57,161 bases of DNA from an uncultured Lachnospiraceae bacterium. Lineage in GTDB: Bacteria; Bacillota; Clostridia; Lachnospirales; Lachnospiraceae. Location: contig CANREG010000012.1 of assembly GCA_947629565.1 (NCBI GenBank), forward strand, positions 1-57,161, written 5' to 3'. The notes beneath the pieces were generated by a model. The model did not search any database and was not told where the DNA came from. It was given only the letters and a program-made list of their open reading frames with translations. Below, piece by piece: positions 1 to 8,120 of the stretch (its first letter is position 1; each line of letters starts with the position of its first letter). The position numbers and the translations under genes were made by a program.

Positions 1-1
1 C

Positions 2-39
2 GCCGTTTCCTGTTTTTCTTGACAGGAGACGGCTTTTTT
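2..39 (+). terminator. Rho-independent terminator of an upstream gene
   Basis: GCCGTTTCCTGT pairs with ACAGGAGACGGC around a short loop, with one wobble, and is followed by a run of T. It ends a plus-strand gene whose body lies left of the window. Confidence 0.8.
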
Positions 40-127
40 CTTATAATCTACTTTATGACGTTAAAGCTTTAAATCATAAGCGCTTTAACGTCCAGAATAT
101 ATTTACGATGGACAAGGGAGAGAAAAA

Positions 128-1663
128 ATGGCGATTAAGATTGTATTACTGGTTGTATTTTTTGCAGTCATGGTCGGCGTGGGGATTTATTCCAGAAAGA
201 ACGCCACCAATGTCAATGATTTTGTATTAGGGGGAAGAACGGTAGGCCCGTGGCTTACGGCCTTTGCGTTCGGTACTTCGTATTTTTCATCTGTGGTATT
301 TGTGGGCTATGCGGGACAGTTTGGCTGGAAATATGGTCTGGCCTCCACATGGATTGGCCTTGGCAACGCCTTTATCGGAAGCCTGCTGGCATGGCTGGTG
401 TTAGGCCGGAGAACCCGCGTTATGACGCAGAAGTTAGACGCTAAGACGATGCCGGAATTTTTCGGCAAGCGGTTTGATTCCAAGGCTTTGCGGGTTGCGG
501 GCTCTGCGGTTGCCTTTGTATTTTTGGTGCCCTATACCGCATCGATTTACAACGGTCTGTCAAGACTGTTTGGCATGGCCTTTGACATTGACTACAAGGT
601 GTGCCTGATTGTTATGGCGCTGCTGACCGGCGTCTATGTAATTGTGGGCGGCTACATGGCTACCGCCTTAAATGATTTCATACAGGGAATTATCATGCTG
701 TTTGGTATCTGCGCGGTTATTGTTGCGGTACTGAACGGGCAGGGCGGTTTCTTAAATGCGGTAAAAGAGTTGGCGGCGATTCCGGCGGATGATGTGGCAG
801 TACCGGCCCTTCAGGGAGGACAGGGACTTTTGGCGAGCTTCTTCGGACCGGATCCGCTCAATTTGTTGGGCGTAATTGTCTTAACCTCTTTGGGAACCTG
901 GGGACTTCCCCAGATGGTGCACAAATTCTATGCGATTAAGGATGAGAAGGCGGTAAAGACCGGTACTGTGGTATCCACATTTTTTGCCATTATCATTTCC
1001 GGCGGCTGTTATTTCTTAGGCGGCTTTGGAAGGCTTTTTGACAATCCGGCAATCTATAATCCGGACGGCAGCATTGCCTTTGACTCCATTGTGCCCCAGA
1101 TGCTTTCCACCCTGCCGGATATCTTAATCGGTATCGTAATCGTGCTGGTGCTTTCCGCTTCGATGTCCACGCTGTCTTCTTTGGTGCTTACATCAAGCTC
1201 TACCCTGACGCTGGATTTCTTAAAGGAGTCGGTTGCCAAAAATATGAGCGACAAGACGCAGCTTATTGTCATGCGTGTGTTAGTGGCGGCGTTTATCATT
1301 TTGTCCGTGGTTCTTGCGCTGAACCCGCCGACCTTTATCGCCCAGCTTATGGGTATTTCGTGGGGCGCTCTGGCAGGAGCATTTTTAGCGCCGTTCATGT
1401 ATGGCCTGTATTCTAAAAAGATTACCAAGGCGGCAGTCTGGGCGAGTTACATTGTGGGCGTAGGCGTGACGGTTTCCAATATGTTCTTAAAGTTCATCGC
1501 TTCTCCGATTAATGCCGGCGCCATTACCATGATTTTAGGGCTGATTGTGGTTCCGTTAGTCAGTCTGGTTACGCCGAAGCTCAAAAAGGAATTTGTGGAC
1601 GAGATATTTACATGCTATGATGAGACGGTAACCGTGCATAAGACACATTCTCTGGAGGAGTAA
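128..1663 (+). CDS. Sodium:solute symporter (SSS family)
   Basis: A 511-residue integral membrane protein with about 13 hydrophobic segments. The N-terminus has the SSS-family pattern: a first helix, then NVNDFVLGGRTVGPW, then an AFGTSYFSS stretch that in this family forms part of the sodium site. It is expected to import a small organic solute (amino acid, sugar or carboxylate) with Na+. The PutP/PanF-like length is full, but no substrate can be read from sequence. AAGGGAG lies just ahead of the ATG. The gene stands alone between two terminators. Confidence 0.88.
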   Translation: MAIKIVLLVVFFAVMVGVGIYSRKNATNVNDFVLGGRTVGPWLTAFAFGTSYFSSVVFVGYAGQFGWKYGLASTWIGLGNAFIGSLLAWLVLGRRTRVMTQKLDAKTMPEFFGKRFDSKALRVAGSAVAFVFLVPYTASIYNGLSRLFGMAFDIDYKVCLIVMALLTGVYVIVGGYMATALNDFIQGIIMLFGICAVIVAVLNGQGGFLNAVKELAAIPADDVAVPALQGGQGLLASFFGPDPLNLLGVIVLTSLGTWGLPQMVHKFYAIKDEKAVKTGTVVSTFFAIIISGGCYFLGGFGRLFDNPAIYNPDGSIAFDSIVPQMLSTLPDILIGIVIVLVLSASMSTLSSLVLTSSSTLTLDFLKESVAKNMSDKTQLIVMRVLVAAFIILSVVLALNPPTFIAQLMGISWGALAGAFLAPFMYGLYSKKITKAAVWASYIVGVGVTVSNMFLKFIASPINAGAITMILGLIVVPLVSLVTPKLKKEFVDEIFTCYDETVTVHKTHSLEE

Positions 1664-1690
1664 ACGCTCCGGCAGATATATAGATTATGA

Positions 1691-1730
1691 AATAAAGGTG
1701 GAAAATTTCTTTCCATCTTTATTTTTTTTT
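1691..1730 (+). terminator. Rho-independent terminator after the symporter
   Basis: AATAAAGGTGGAAA pairs with TTTCCATCTTTATT (one wobble) around a short loop and is followed by nine T residues. Confidence 0.88.
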
Positions 1731-1793
1731 GCTTTTGTTTCTTGTGAAATTGGTATATAATAGACTAGACAGTCTGAATGTGAGGAGAAGAAT

Positions 1794-2273
1794 ATGCTGA
1801 CCAAATATCTGATTGCTTTTTTGATTTCCATGGTTCCGTTGATTGAATTGAGAGGCGCCATTCCCTACGCTCTGGCTATGGGGCTTCCGGTAATGCCCTC
1901 TTATGCGGTATGCATTATCGGCAATATGCTGCCCATGCCCTTTATTTTCCTGTTTGCAAGAAGGATACTGGAGTGGGGGAAGGATAAGAAATATATTGGC
2001 AGGTTTTTTACCTTTTGTCTGGAAAAGGGACATAAGGGCGGAGAGAAATTAAAGGCGAAGGCGGGCAGGGGCCTTTTCTGGGCGTTGCTTTTCTTTGTGG
2101 GGATTCCGCTGCCGGGAACCGGCGCATGGACGGGAACGTTAGCGGCAAGCATACTGGATATGGATTTTAAGTCGAGTGTGCTGGCGGTTTTGCTGGGCGT
2201 AGTCTTAGCCGGTATCATTATGGGCCTTGCCAGCGCAGGCGTTTTAGGAGGGTTAAGCACACTTTTAGGTTGA
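1794..2273 (+). CDS. Small multidrug export-like membrane protein (COG2426)
   Basis: A 159-residue membrane protein. ELRGAIPYA near residue 20 and PLPGTGAWTG near residue 104 are the two conserved loops of the PF06695/COG2426 family, which is distantly related to DedA-like membrane proteins. Family members are annotated as small multidrug export proteins, but transport has little direct support. Four to five hydrophobic segments fit an inner-membrane location. A TATAAT box at 1756-1761 gives a plausible -10 element, though its -35 is weak. The ATG follows GAGGAG. Confidence 0.8.
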   Translation: MLTKYLIAFLISMVPLIELRGAIPYALAMGLPVMPSYAVCIIGNMLPMPFIFLFARRILEWGKDKKYIGRFFTFCLEKGHKGGEKLKAKAGRGLFWALLFFVGIPLPGTGAWTGTLAASILDMDFKSSVLAVLLGVVLAGIIMGLASAGVLGGLSTLLG

Positions 2274-2361
2274 TTTTGACGGTTGGTTTTTTCGGCGCAT
2301 AACAGGTGATTTGCGAAAATACAGCCGTTTTACAACGCACATACAAGAAAGGGGAAGGGAT

Positions 2362-3186
2362 ATGTTTCGTTTTACAGATGATTGTATATTGGGGGTAGAA
2401 CAGATTGATGAGGAACACAGGCATCTGTTTGAATTGATTAACGAGGGCTATGACCTGTTACATAATGAATACAAGGCGGACAGATATGCGGACATTAAGA
2501 AGCTGTTAGAAGAATTAGAGCAATATGCGGAGCTTCATTTTGAACATGAAGAGAGTTATATGGAAAAGCTGCGGGATCCGGAACTGATTATGCAGCGCAC
2601 CCAGCATATGTTTTTTAAGGAAAAGGTGCAGGAATGTCTGATGCATAATATTGATGTGGAGGAGAACCAGCAGGATGTGCTCGAAGAGATTATGCAGTTT
2701 TTGGCCCGCTGGCTGTATCATCACATTTTGAGCAGCGATATATTAATCGGAAAGCTGCCGCCGTTAGAGGAGTGGATGATACGGGAGAACCCCTGTGAGT
2801 TTACGGGGGAGTATATGACCGGCATTGACATGATTGACCGGGAACACAAGATTTTATTTGAAATTGCAGACCGGGCTAACCGGTTAATCCGCTATAAGGA
2901 CACGCAGGATAAATATGACCAGATTATGGAGATTTTAGCCGAATTGAAGGAATATACGCAGTCGCATTTTGCAGATGAAGAGGAGTATATGGAAAGCATC
3001 GGTTACGAGGGCTTAGAGGCGCAAAAGCGGGCGCATGAGGCGTTTATTGACAAGTTAAGCCACATCAGCGAAGAAAAGATGGAGGGGAACCCCCAGCGAT
3101 ATTTAGAAAGCCTGATGGAGTTTTTGTTAGGCTGGCTGATTAACCACATTTTATATTCAGATAAATTGATACCGAAGAAAGAATAG
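2362..3186 (+). CDS. Tandem bacteriohemerythrin-like protein
   Basis: A 274-residue soluble protein made of two hemerythrin domains (about residues 5-130 and 145-270). Each repeats the diiron-ligand pattern: GVEQIDEEH.H and GIDMIDREHK, then HFEHEE and HFADEE, then an H at each QRTQH/QKRAH helix, then YHHI and NHIL. Hemerythrins bind O2 or NO at a non-haem diiron site; in an anaerobe this suggests oxygen sensing, storage or detoxification, an inference only. I chose the ATG at 2362 because AAAGGGGAAGG sits directly ahead; an in-frame TTG at 2311 lacks a ribosome site. A two-domain fusion is less common than the single-domain form. Confidence 0.85.
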   Translation: MFRFTDDCILGVEQIDEEHRHLFELINEGYDLLHNEYKADRYADIKKLLEELEQYAELHFEHEESYMEKLRDPELIMQRTQHMFFKEKVQECLMHNIDVEENQQDVLEEIMQFLARWLYHHILSSDILIGKLPPLEEWMIRENPCEFTGEYMTGIDMIDREHKILFEIADRANRLIRYKDTQDKYDQIMEILAELKEYTQSHFADEEEYMESIGYEGLEAQKRAHEAFIDKLSHISEEKMEGNPQRYLESLMEFLLGWLINHILYSDKLIPKKE

Positions 3187-3216
3187 TGAAGAAATGAGAA
3201 ACGGAGGCATGATACC

Positions 3217-4158
3217 ATGATTAAGATATATCGAACAGAGAACAGCAAGATAGGAGAGATTCATGCCTTTGAACCCGGCTCATGGATTCAGCTTACCGAC
3301 CCGTCCATGAGTGAGATTAAAATGATATCCGAACGGTTTAGCATTGATATTGCCGATGTGCGCGCGGCTATGGATGCGGACGAGAGTTCGCGTGTGGAGT
3401 TAGAGGATGATTACACGCTGATTCTGGTGGATATTCCCGTGGTGGAGATTCGTAATGAACAGCGGGCTTATACGGCGATTCCTTTGGGTATTCTTCTGTT
3501 AGATGATTATCTGATTACCATTTGTACCGAGGAGACTCCGGTGTTGGAATATTTCGTTAAATCTACGGTGAGAGAGTTCAGCACCAAAAAGCAGATGCGT
3601 TTTGTCTATCAGATTCTTTACCGTACCTGTATGGTCTACCAGATTTATCTGCGCACCATTGATAACAACCGGACGGAGATTGAGGAGAGAGTGCAGGAGG
3701 ATATGAAGGAAGCGGATTTGGTAACGCTTCACGAGTTAGAGAGCAACTTAGTGTATTTTGCCACTTCCCTGCGTGCCAACGGAGCGGTCATTGACCGTCT
3801 TTCCCGGTACAGCCGGGTGCGCCAGTTCCCGGAGGATAAAGACCTCTTAGATGATGTAAAGGTGGAGAACGGGCAGGCGATTGAGATGACGATTATATAC
3901 CGGGATATCATTCATGGTACCAGAGAGCTGCTTTCCAATATTATTGATATCCGGCTGAATAATGTGATGCGGTATTTAGCTGCCATTACCATTGTCATGG
4001 CCATTCCCAATATCATTTCCGGCTTCTATGGCATGAATGTGTCAGCCAAGTGGGTACCGCTGCAAAGCACCCCCTTCGGTTTCGGAATCATCAGTTTAAT
4101 TACAGTGGTTGTCTGCATTATTGCCCTGATTATCCTGAAAAAGAAGAAGATGCTTTAG
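3217..4158 (+). CDS. CorA-family divalent cation transporter
   Basis: A 313-residue protein with a large cytoplasmic N-terminal domain, a long helix, and two C-terminal transmembrane segments. The first ends in the pore signature YGMN (about residues 270-273), which defines CorA/MIT transporters of Mg2+ or other divalent cations; a KKKK tail follows. The family works as a homopentamer. ACGGAGG precedes the ATG. It lies 30 bp after the hemerythrin gene and may be cotranscribed with it, and it converges on the cyclophilin gene with only 25 bp between stops. Confidence 0.88.
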   Translation: MIKIYRTENSKIGEIHAFEPGSWIQLTDPSMSEIKMISERFSIDIADVRAAMDADESSRVELEDDYTLILVDIPVVEIRNEQRAYTAIPLGILLLDDYLITICTEETPVLEYFVKSTVREFSTKKQMRFVYQILYRTCMVYQIYLRTIDNNRTEIEERVQEDMKEADLVTLHELESNLVYFATSLRANGAVIDRLSRYSRVRQFPEDKDLLDDVKVENGQAIEMTIIYRDIIHGTRELLSNIIDIRLNNVMRYLAAITIVMAIPNIISGFYGMNVSAKWVPLQSTPFGFGIISLITVVVCIIALIILKKKKML

Positions 4159-4183
4159 AAGGTATCCTGACGATTTTGTCAGA

Positions 4184-4702
4184 TTAACATTTTTCCGGTT
4201 CCGGATATTCCACGCCGAAGGTGTCTACGGTCATGGACTGAATCTTCTGCTCCTCTAGGGGCTTGTCGTTATAGTCCGTAGATACGCAGGCAATCTTGTC
4301 CACAATATCCATGCCTTCAACGACCTTGCCGAAAGCGGCGTATTCGCCGTCTAAGTGGGGCGAGGTCTTGTGCATGATAAAAATCTGCGAACCGGCTGAG
4401 TCCGGCATCATGGAACGGGCCATGGAGAGTACGCCCGGCGTATGGGCTAAGTTGTTCTCAAAACCGTTAGAGCGGAATTCTCCCTTGATGCTGTAGCCGG
4501 GACCGCCCATGCCGGTGCCCTCCGGACAGCCGCCCTGAATCATAAATCCCTTAATCACGCGATGGAAGATCAATCCGTCATAGAATCCCTTTTTGACAAG
4601 AGAAATAAAATTGTTGACTGTGTTCGGCGCAATTTCCGGATAAAGCTCCGCCTTCATTACATCGCCGTTTTCCATGGTTATGGTTACGATTGGATTTGCC
4701 AT
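4184..4702 (-). CDS. Peptidyl-prolyl cis-trans isomerase, cyclophilin type
   Basis: A 172-residue single-domain cyclophilin with no signal peptide, so cytoplasmic. The catalytic arginine is in FHRVIKGFMIQGG, and a Q-I-F-I motif and the HLDGEYAAFGKVVEGM segment are all present. It catalyses prolyl isomerisation during protein folding. A strong AAAGGAATG ribosome site and a near-consensus promoter (4776-4804) indicate independent transcription, divergent from the FHA locus. Confidence 0.92.
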   Translation of the reverse strand: MANPIVTITMENGDVMKAELYPEIAPNTVNNFISLVKKGFYDGLIFHRVIKGFMIQGGCPEGTGMGGPGYSIKGEFRSNGFENNLAHTPGVLSMARSMMPDSAGSQIFIMHKTSPHLDGEYAAFGKVVEGMDIVDKIACVSTDYNDKPLEEQKIQSMTVDTFGVEYPEPEKC

Positions 4703-4775
4703 AATGTTTCATTCCTTTCCTTTTCCTGTCAGGCAGAGGATGCGGCTTTCGCCGTCCCACCTGTGTGATTTCAGT

Positions 4776-4804
4776 ATTGTAACATCTTGCAGGGGGATTG
4801 GCAA
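4776..4804 (-). promoter_or_regulatory. Sigma-A type promoter of the cyclophilin gene
   Basis: On the minus strand TTGCCA, a 17-nt spacer and TACAAT lie about 75 bp ahead of the cyclophilin start. Confidence 0.65.
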
Positions 4805-5187
4805 GGAAGGAATGATAAACCGGAAACAAAAACCATACCATATAGAATAGAAAAATGGTGCAAAACCATAATTTTGAAATTTATGACAGTAATTTTGACA
4901 TGGAGACATGAATTGTGAAATCGGGGAAACGGATTTTGAAATAAATTTCATAATTTGAGAATCCGTGACACAAAAAGTTCAAAGAAATATAAGAATAGTT
5001 AATAGAAATTTAATTGAATTTCATAAATGAAACGGGTATGATAATTTTACTGACAGATGATAAATGTCAGTCCGGGCTATATGGCAATATGATGAACGAA
5101 AGCTGGCTTCAATTGGAAAAAGGAGGTAATTTGTAGGAAAAACCAGAGAAAAATGTGAAAAAATTATACCTTTTGCATAATAATGAC
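4805..5187. other. Intergenic region between divergent cyclophilin and FHA genes
   Basis: No convincing gene. The stretch is AT-rich and holds small dyads: CTGACA with TGTCAG (5050-5070), and ACGGATT with AATCCGT (about 4930-4968). I see no known riboswitch consensus. Confidence 0.4.
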
Positions 5188-5216
5188 TTGCGTAACCTTT
5201 GTGAATCATCTATAAT
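5188..5216 (+). promoter_or_regulatory. Sigma-A type promoter of the FHA/kinase locus
   Basis: TTGCGT, a 17-nt spacer and a perfect TATAAT. The predicted start near 5223 leaves a leader of roughly 120 nt before the FHA gene. Confidence 0.75.
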
Positions 5217-5346
5217 AGTAGTAATTATGATTACTGTGGATAACTGTTATTCATTGAAGGACAAACAGGCGGAATGTGCAGATGCTAGTTTATAGTAAGA
5301 AAGGATATGCCGGGATGAGGGTTTTGGCATGGAAGGGGATATTATT

Positions 5347-7173
5347 ATGAAAAAGGTAAGTTTCAGAGTGAGGAATTTCGATAAAGAACAATTTCTGACC
5401 TTTGATATTGATGATGAGGCGGAATTGGACGAGGAGCTTCTTGATTTTTTGGAGGACGAAGAACCAAGAGGCATTGTGCCTGTCATTTTTGAAGAAGGCG
5501 GCGAGGAACAGGATACCTTTTCCTATAATATCACAGACAGGATTCATATCTGTGAACTGTCTAACCAGGAGATTAATGCCGAGATGGTGTTAAGAGTAAT
5601 GTGGGGGCTGGTACGGGCATTTATCGATATGGCGGAGTATCGGGTTCCCTTGTCCTATCTTGTACTGCACCGCAATTACATATATATTGACTCGGATTAC
5701 AGGGTAGAATTTATCTGTATTCCCTTAAATGATATGCAGGAGCAGGCGGACGTGAACAGTTTCTTTCGGAACCTGATTGCCAGTCTTCGTTTTGACCCTT
5801 CAGAAAATGGGGATTATGTGGCAAAGCTTCTCTCCTATGTCAATAACAGGGAGCTTTTTAACCTTCATAATATGCTTACCCTGGTAGAAGAACTGATGGA
5901 GGAATACGGTATAGAGATTCCGGAGGATTCAGAGGATATCTATGCGGATTATGAAGAGGTTGAGGAAAAGAGCGCCGCAGATATTGTCGATGAACTGGAG
6001 GAGGAAGACCGGGAGGACTTTGATGAGGATATGAAGACCGGGGATTCAGACGCCGGGGAAGATGATATAGAGGACAGTCAAGACGAAATTCCAGCTGAAT
6101 CAGAAGAGACAATTGAAGAAACAGTAGAGGAACAGCCGGAAGCAGAGAAAGCAGAACCGTCAGAGGAAGATATAGAGGATGAAGTGATTTGGAAACAGCC
6201 GGAGAAGAAGGTGGAAATAAAGGTTCCGGAGCCGAAAGAAAAGCAGGAGGAACCGGAAGAAGAAGCCAAAGAACCGGAGGAAGACACAGAGACAGCCTGG
6301 AAGGAGCCGGAAGAAGCGGAAGAACCGGAAGAGGACGAGGCAGTCTGGGAACAGCCGGAAGAAGCGGAAGAGCCGGAGGAGTCGAAAGAGGACGAGGTAG
6401 TTTGGGAACAGCCGAAAGAAGCGGAAGATCTGAAGGATGACGAGAAGACGACGGAAGAAGCGCAGGAGATAGTAGAACAGCTTAAGAATAAAGTGAAAAA
6501 GGATGTTCAGGCCGAAGAGGAGAATGAAGAAGAACCGGATGAGGAGAATGGAAAGAAAAAAGGCACCCGCAGGCCGGTATTCAAGACGAAGGAAACACAG
6601 GTTACCGGAGTTGTCATTCAGGATGAACTAGACGAGTTCCTTGCAGAGAAAGAAAGAGAGGAACAGGAGGCGCATCGTGAAGAATCTAACCTAAAGATTA
6701 AGAAGAATATTAAGATAAACCGTGCCAGCATCGTGAAGAATTCACAGGAAGAGCAAAAGGAAGCGGAAGAGGCTGCTGTAGAACAGGAAGAGACGGAAAA
6801 GGCGGAGGAGACGGCAGAGCAGGAAGAAGCGCCTGCAGAAGCGTCTGCAGCGCCAGTCAATGCGGCAGGGCCAAAGGCGAACCCGTATTTAATCCGCGTC
6901 AATACGGATGAGCGCATCATGATTACCAAGCAGACCTTTAAGCTGGGAAAAGCCAGTATGGGAGTGGATTATACGGTCAAGGGCAACGGCGCGGTAAGCC
7001 GTGTTCATGCAATCATCACCTGCAAAGACGGGGTGTATTCTGTCAAAGATAACAAATCTACCAATCATACCTTTGTAAATGGAAAGCTTTTAGAGGAAGG
7101 GGAAAGCGCAGACCTTTCCAATGACAGCAAGATTGTGTTGGGAGATGAAGAATTTATTTTCAAGCTGAATTAG
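5347..7173 (+). CDS. FHA-domain protein with N-terminal DUF6382-like domain
   Basis: A 608-residue protein in three parts. Residues 1-200 form a globular domain like that found N-terminal in Firmicute FHA proteins (DUF6382-like, by recall). Residues 200-510 are extremely Glu-rich, with recurring EEPEE and VWEQPEE units and many lysines, so probably disordered. Residues about 516-608 are an FHA domain with the phosphothreonine-binding signature: G-K near its start, SRVH, then NHTFVNG. FHA domains dock on phosphothreonine, and the next two genes are a Ser/Thr phosphatase and kinase, so this is the likely kinase substrate or scaffold. I chose ATG 5347, preceded by GGAAGGGGAT, over an in-frame ATG 18 nt upstream. 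No membrane segment is visible. Confidence 0.85.
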   Translation: MKKVSFRVRNFDKEQFLTFDIDDEAELDEELLDFLEDEEPRGIVPVIFEEGGEEQDTFSYNITDRIHICELSNQEINAEMVLRVMWGLVRAFIDMAEYRVPLSYLVLHRNYIYIDSDYRVEFICIPLNDMQEQADVNSFFRNLIASLRFDPSENGDYVAKLLSYVNNRELFNLHNMLTLVEELMEEYGIEIPEDSEDIYADYEEVEEKSAADIVDELEEEDREDFDEDMKTGDSDAGEDDIEDSQDEIPAESEETIEETVEEQPEAEKAEPSEEDIEDEVIWKQPEKKVEIKVPEPKEKQEEPEEEAKEPEEDTETAWKEPEEAEEPEEDEAVWEQPEEAEEPEESKEDEVVWEQPKEAEDLKDDEKTTEEAQEIVEQLKNKVKKDVQAEEENEEEPDEENGKKKGTRRPVFKTKETQVTGVVIQDELDEFLAEKEREEQEAHREESNLKIKKNIKINRASIVKNSQEEQKEAEEAAVEQEETEKAEETAEQEEAPAEASAAPVNAAGPKANPYLIRVNTDERIMITKQTFKLGKASMGVDYTVKGNGAVSRVHAIITCKDGVYSVKDNKSTNHTFVNGKLLEEGESADLSNDSKIVLGDEEFIFKLN

Positions 7174-7231
7174 CCGGCCTATACAGAGCGTTTCGCTTTC
7201 TGTGTATAGAACAATATAGGGTAAATATTAA

Positions 7232-7260
7232 GGGGTTCCTTTCAATTAGAGAGGAACCCC
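7232..7260 (+). terminator. Terminator-like hairpin between FHA and PP2C genes
   Basis: GGGGTTCCTTTC pairs with GAGAGGAACCCC and is followed by ATTTTTG. Only 11 nt separate it from the next ribosome site, so downstream genes either depend on read-through or the hairpin acts as an attenuator or processing signal. Confidence 0.7.
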
Positions 7261-7286
7261 ATTTTTGCGTGAAGGAGAATATTTTT

Positions 7287-8120
7287 ATGAAAATAATGAT
7301 ATCCTGCTGTACAGATGCAGGAACAATAAAAGCAATTAATCAGGACGCATTGTCAGTGAAGCTTGTGAATTCTCCTTTGGGAGAAATTGTCTTGGCTGTA
7401 GTCTGCGACGGGGTAGGCGGACTGGATTTTGGAGAACAGGCAAGCCGGGAAACCGTTATGGCATTTCATAACTGGTTTGCTACGGAGTTTCCTGCGCTGA
7501 CGAAAGATGCGGCAGATATTCAAAAGGGGTTATTTTCCCAATGGGAAAAGTTGATTGGACAGTTAAACGGCAGACTGAAAACATTTGCGGAAAGTCAGGG
7601 AAAAAGAATGGGAACCACTTTGTCTGCGTTGCTAATCTGCCAAGAAGAATACTATCTCTGCCATGTGGGCGACAGCCGCATTTACCGGATTGATGATTCG
7701 GTACACAAACTTACAGTCGACCACACCTTAGTGGAGCGGGAACTAAAAAGGGGAATCCTGACGGCAGAACAGGCCAGGGTGGATAAAAGGCGGAATGTGC
7801 TGCTTCAGTGCATCGGGGCTTCAAGCAAGGTGGAACCGCAGTTTTCCCAAGGACAGATACAGGCGGACACCACATTTTTAATATCATCAGACGGATTTGT
7901 ACATTTGATTTCGGAGGAAGAGCTTTATGAATATTTTTATCCGGGGCAGATTACGGATAAAGAGCAGCTGTCGGGTTTGTGCCGTCAGACTGTGCAAACG
8001 CTGATGAACCGTGGAGAGCAGGATAATATTACCGTGATTGCCGTGGCGGTAAAGGAGGTCAAAAGCGAAAGCCGGAAAGAAAGGGAGTATGCCAACACAT
8101 GGAAACCGGTACCGTGTTAG
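7287..8120 (+). CDS. PP2C-family protein serine/threonine phosphatase
   Basis: A 277-residue bacterial PP2C (PrpC/Stp-like). Metal-binding motifs are present in order: NQDAL near residue 19, CDGVGG, HVGDSRIY, SDGFVHLI and QDNITV. It removes phosphate from Ser/Thr residues, here most likely opposing the adjacent kinase. AAGGAG at 7272-7277 supports ATG 7287; an upstream in-frame GTG would overlap the ribosome site. Its 3' end overlaps the kinase start by 22 bp, which suggests translational coupling. Confidence 0.9.
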   Translation: MKIMISCCTDAGTIKAINQDALSVKLVNSPLGEIVLAVVCDGVGGLDFGEQASRETVMAFHNWFATEFPALTKDAADIQKGLFSQWEKLIGQLNGRLKTFAESQGKRMGTTLSALLICQEEYYLCHVGDSRIYRIDDSVHKLTVDHTLVERELKRGILTAEQARVDKRRNVLLQCIGASSKVEPQFSQGQIQADTTFLISSDGFVHLISEEELYEYFYPGQITDKEQLSGLCRQTVQTLMNRGEQDNITVIAVAVKEVKSESRKEREYANTWKPVPC

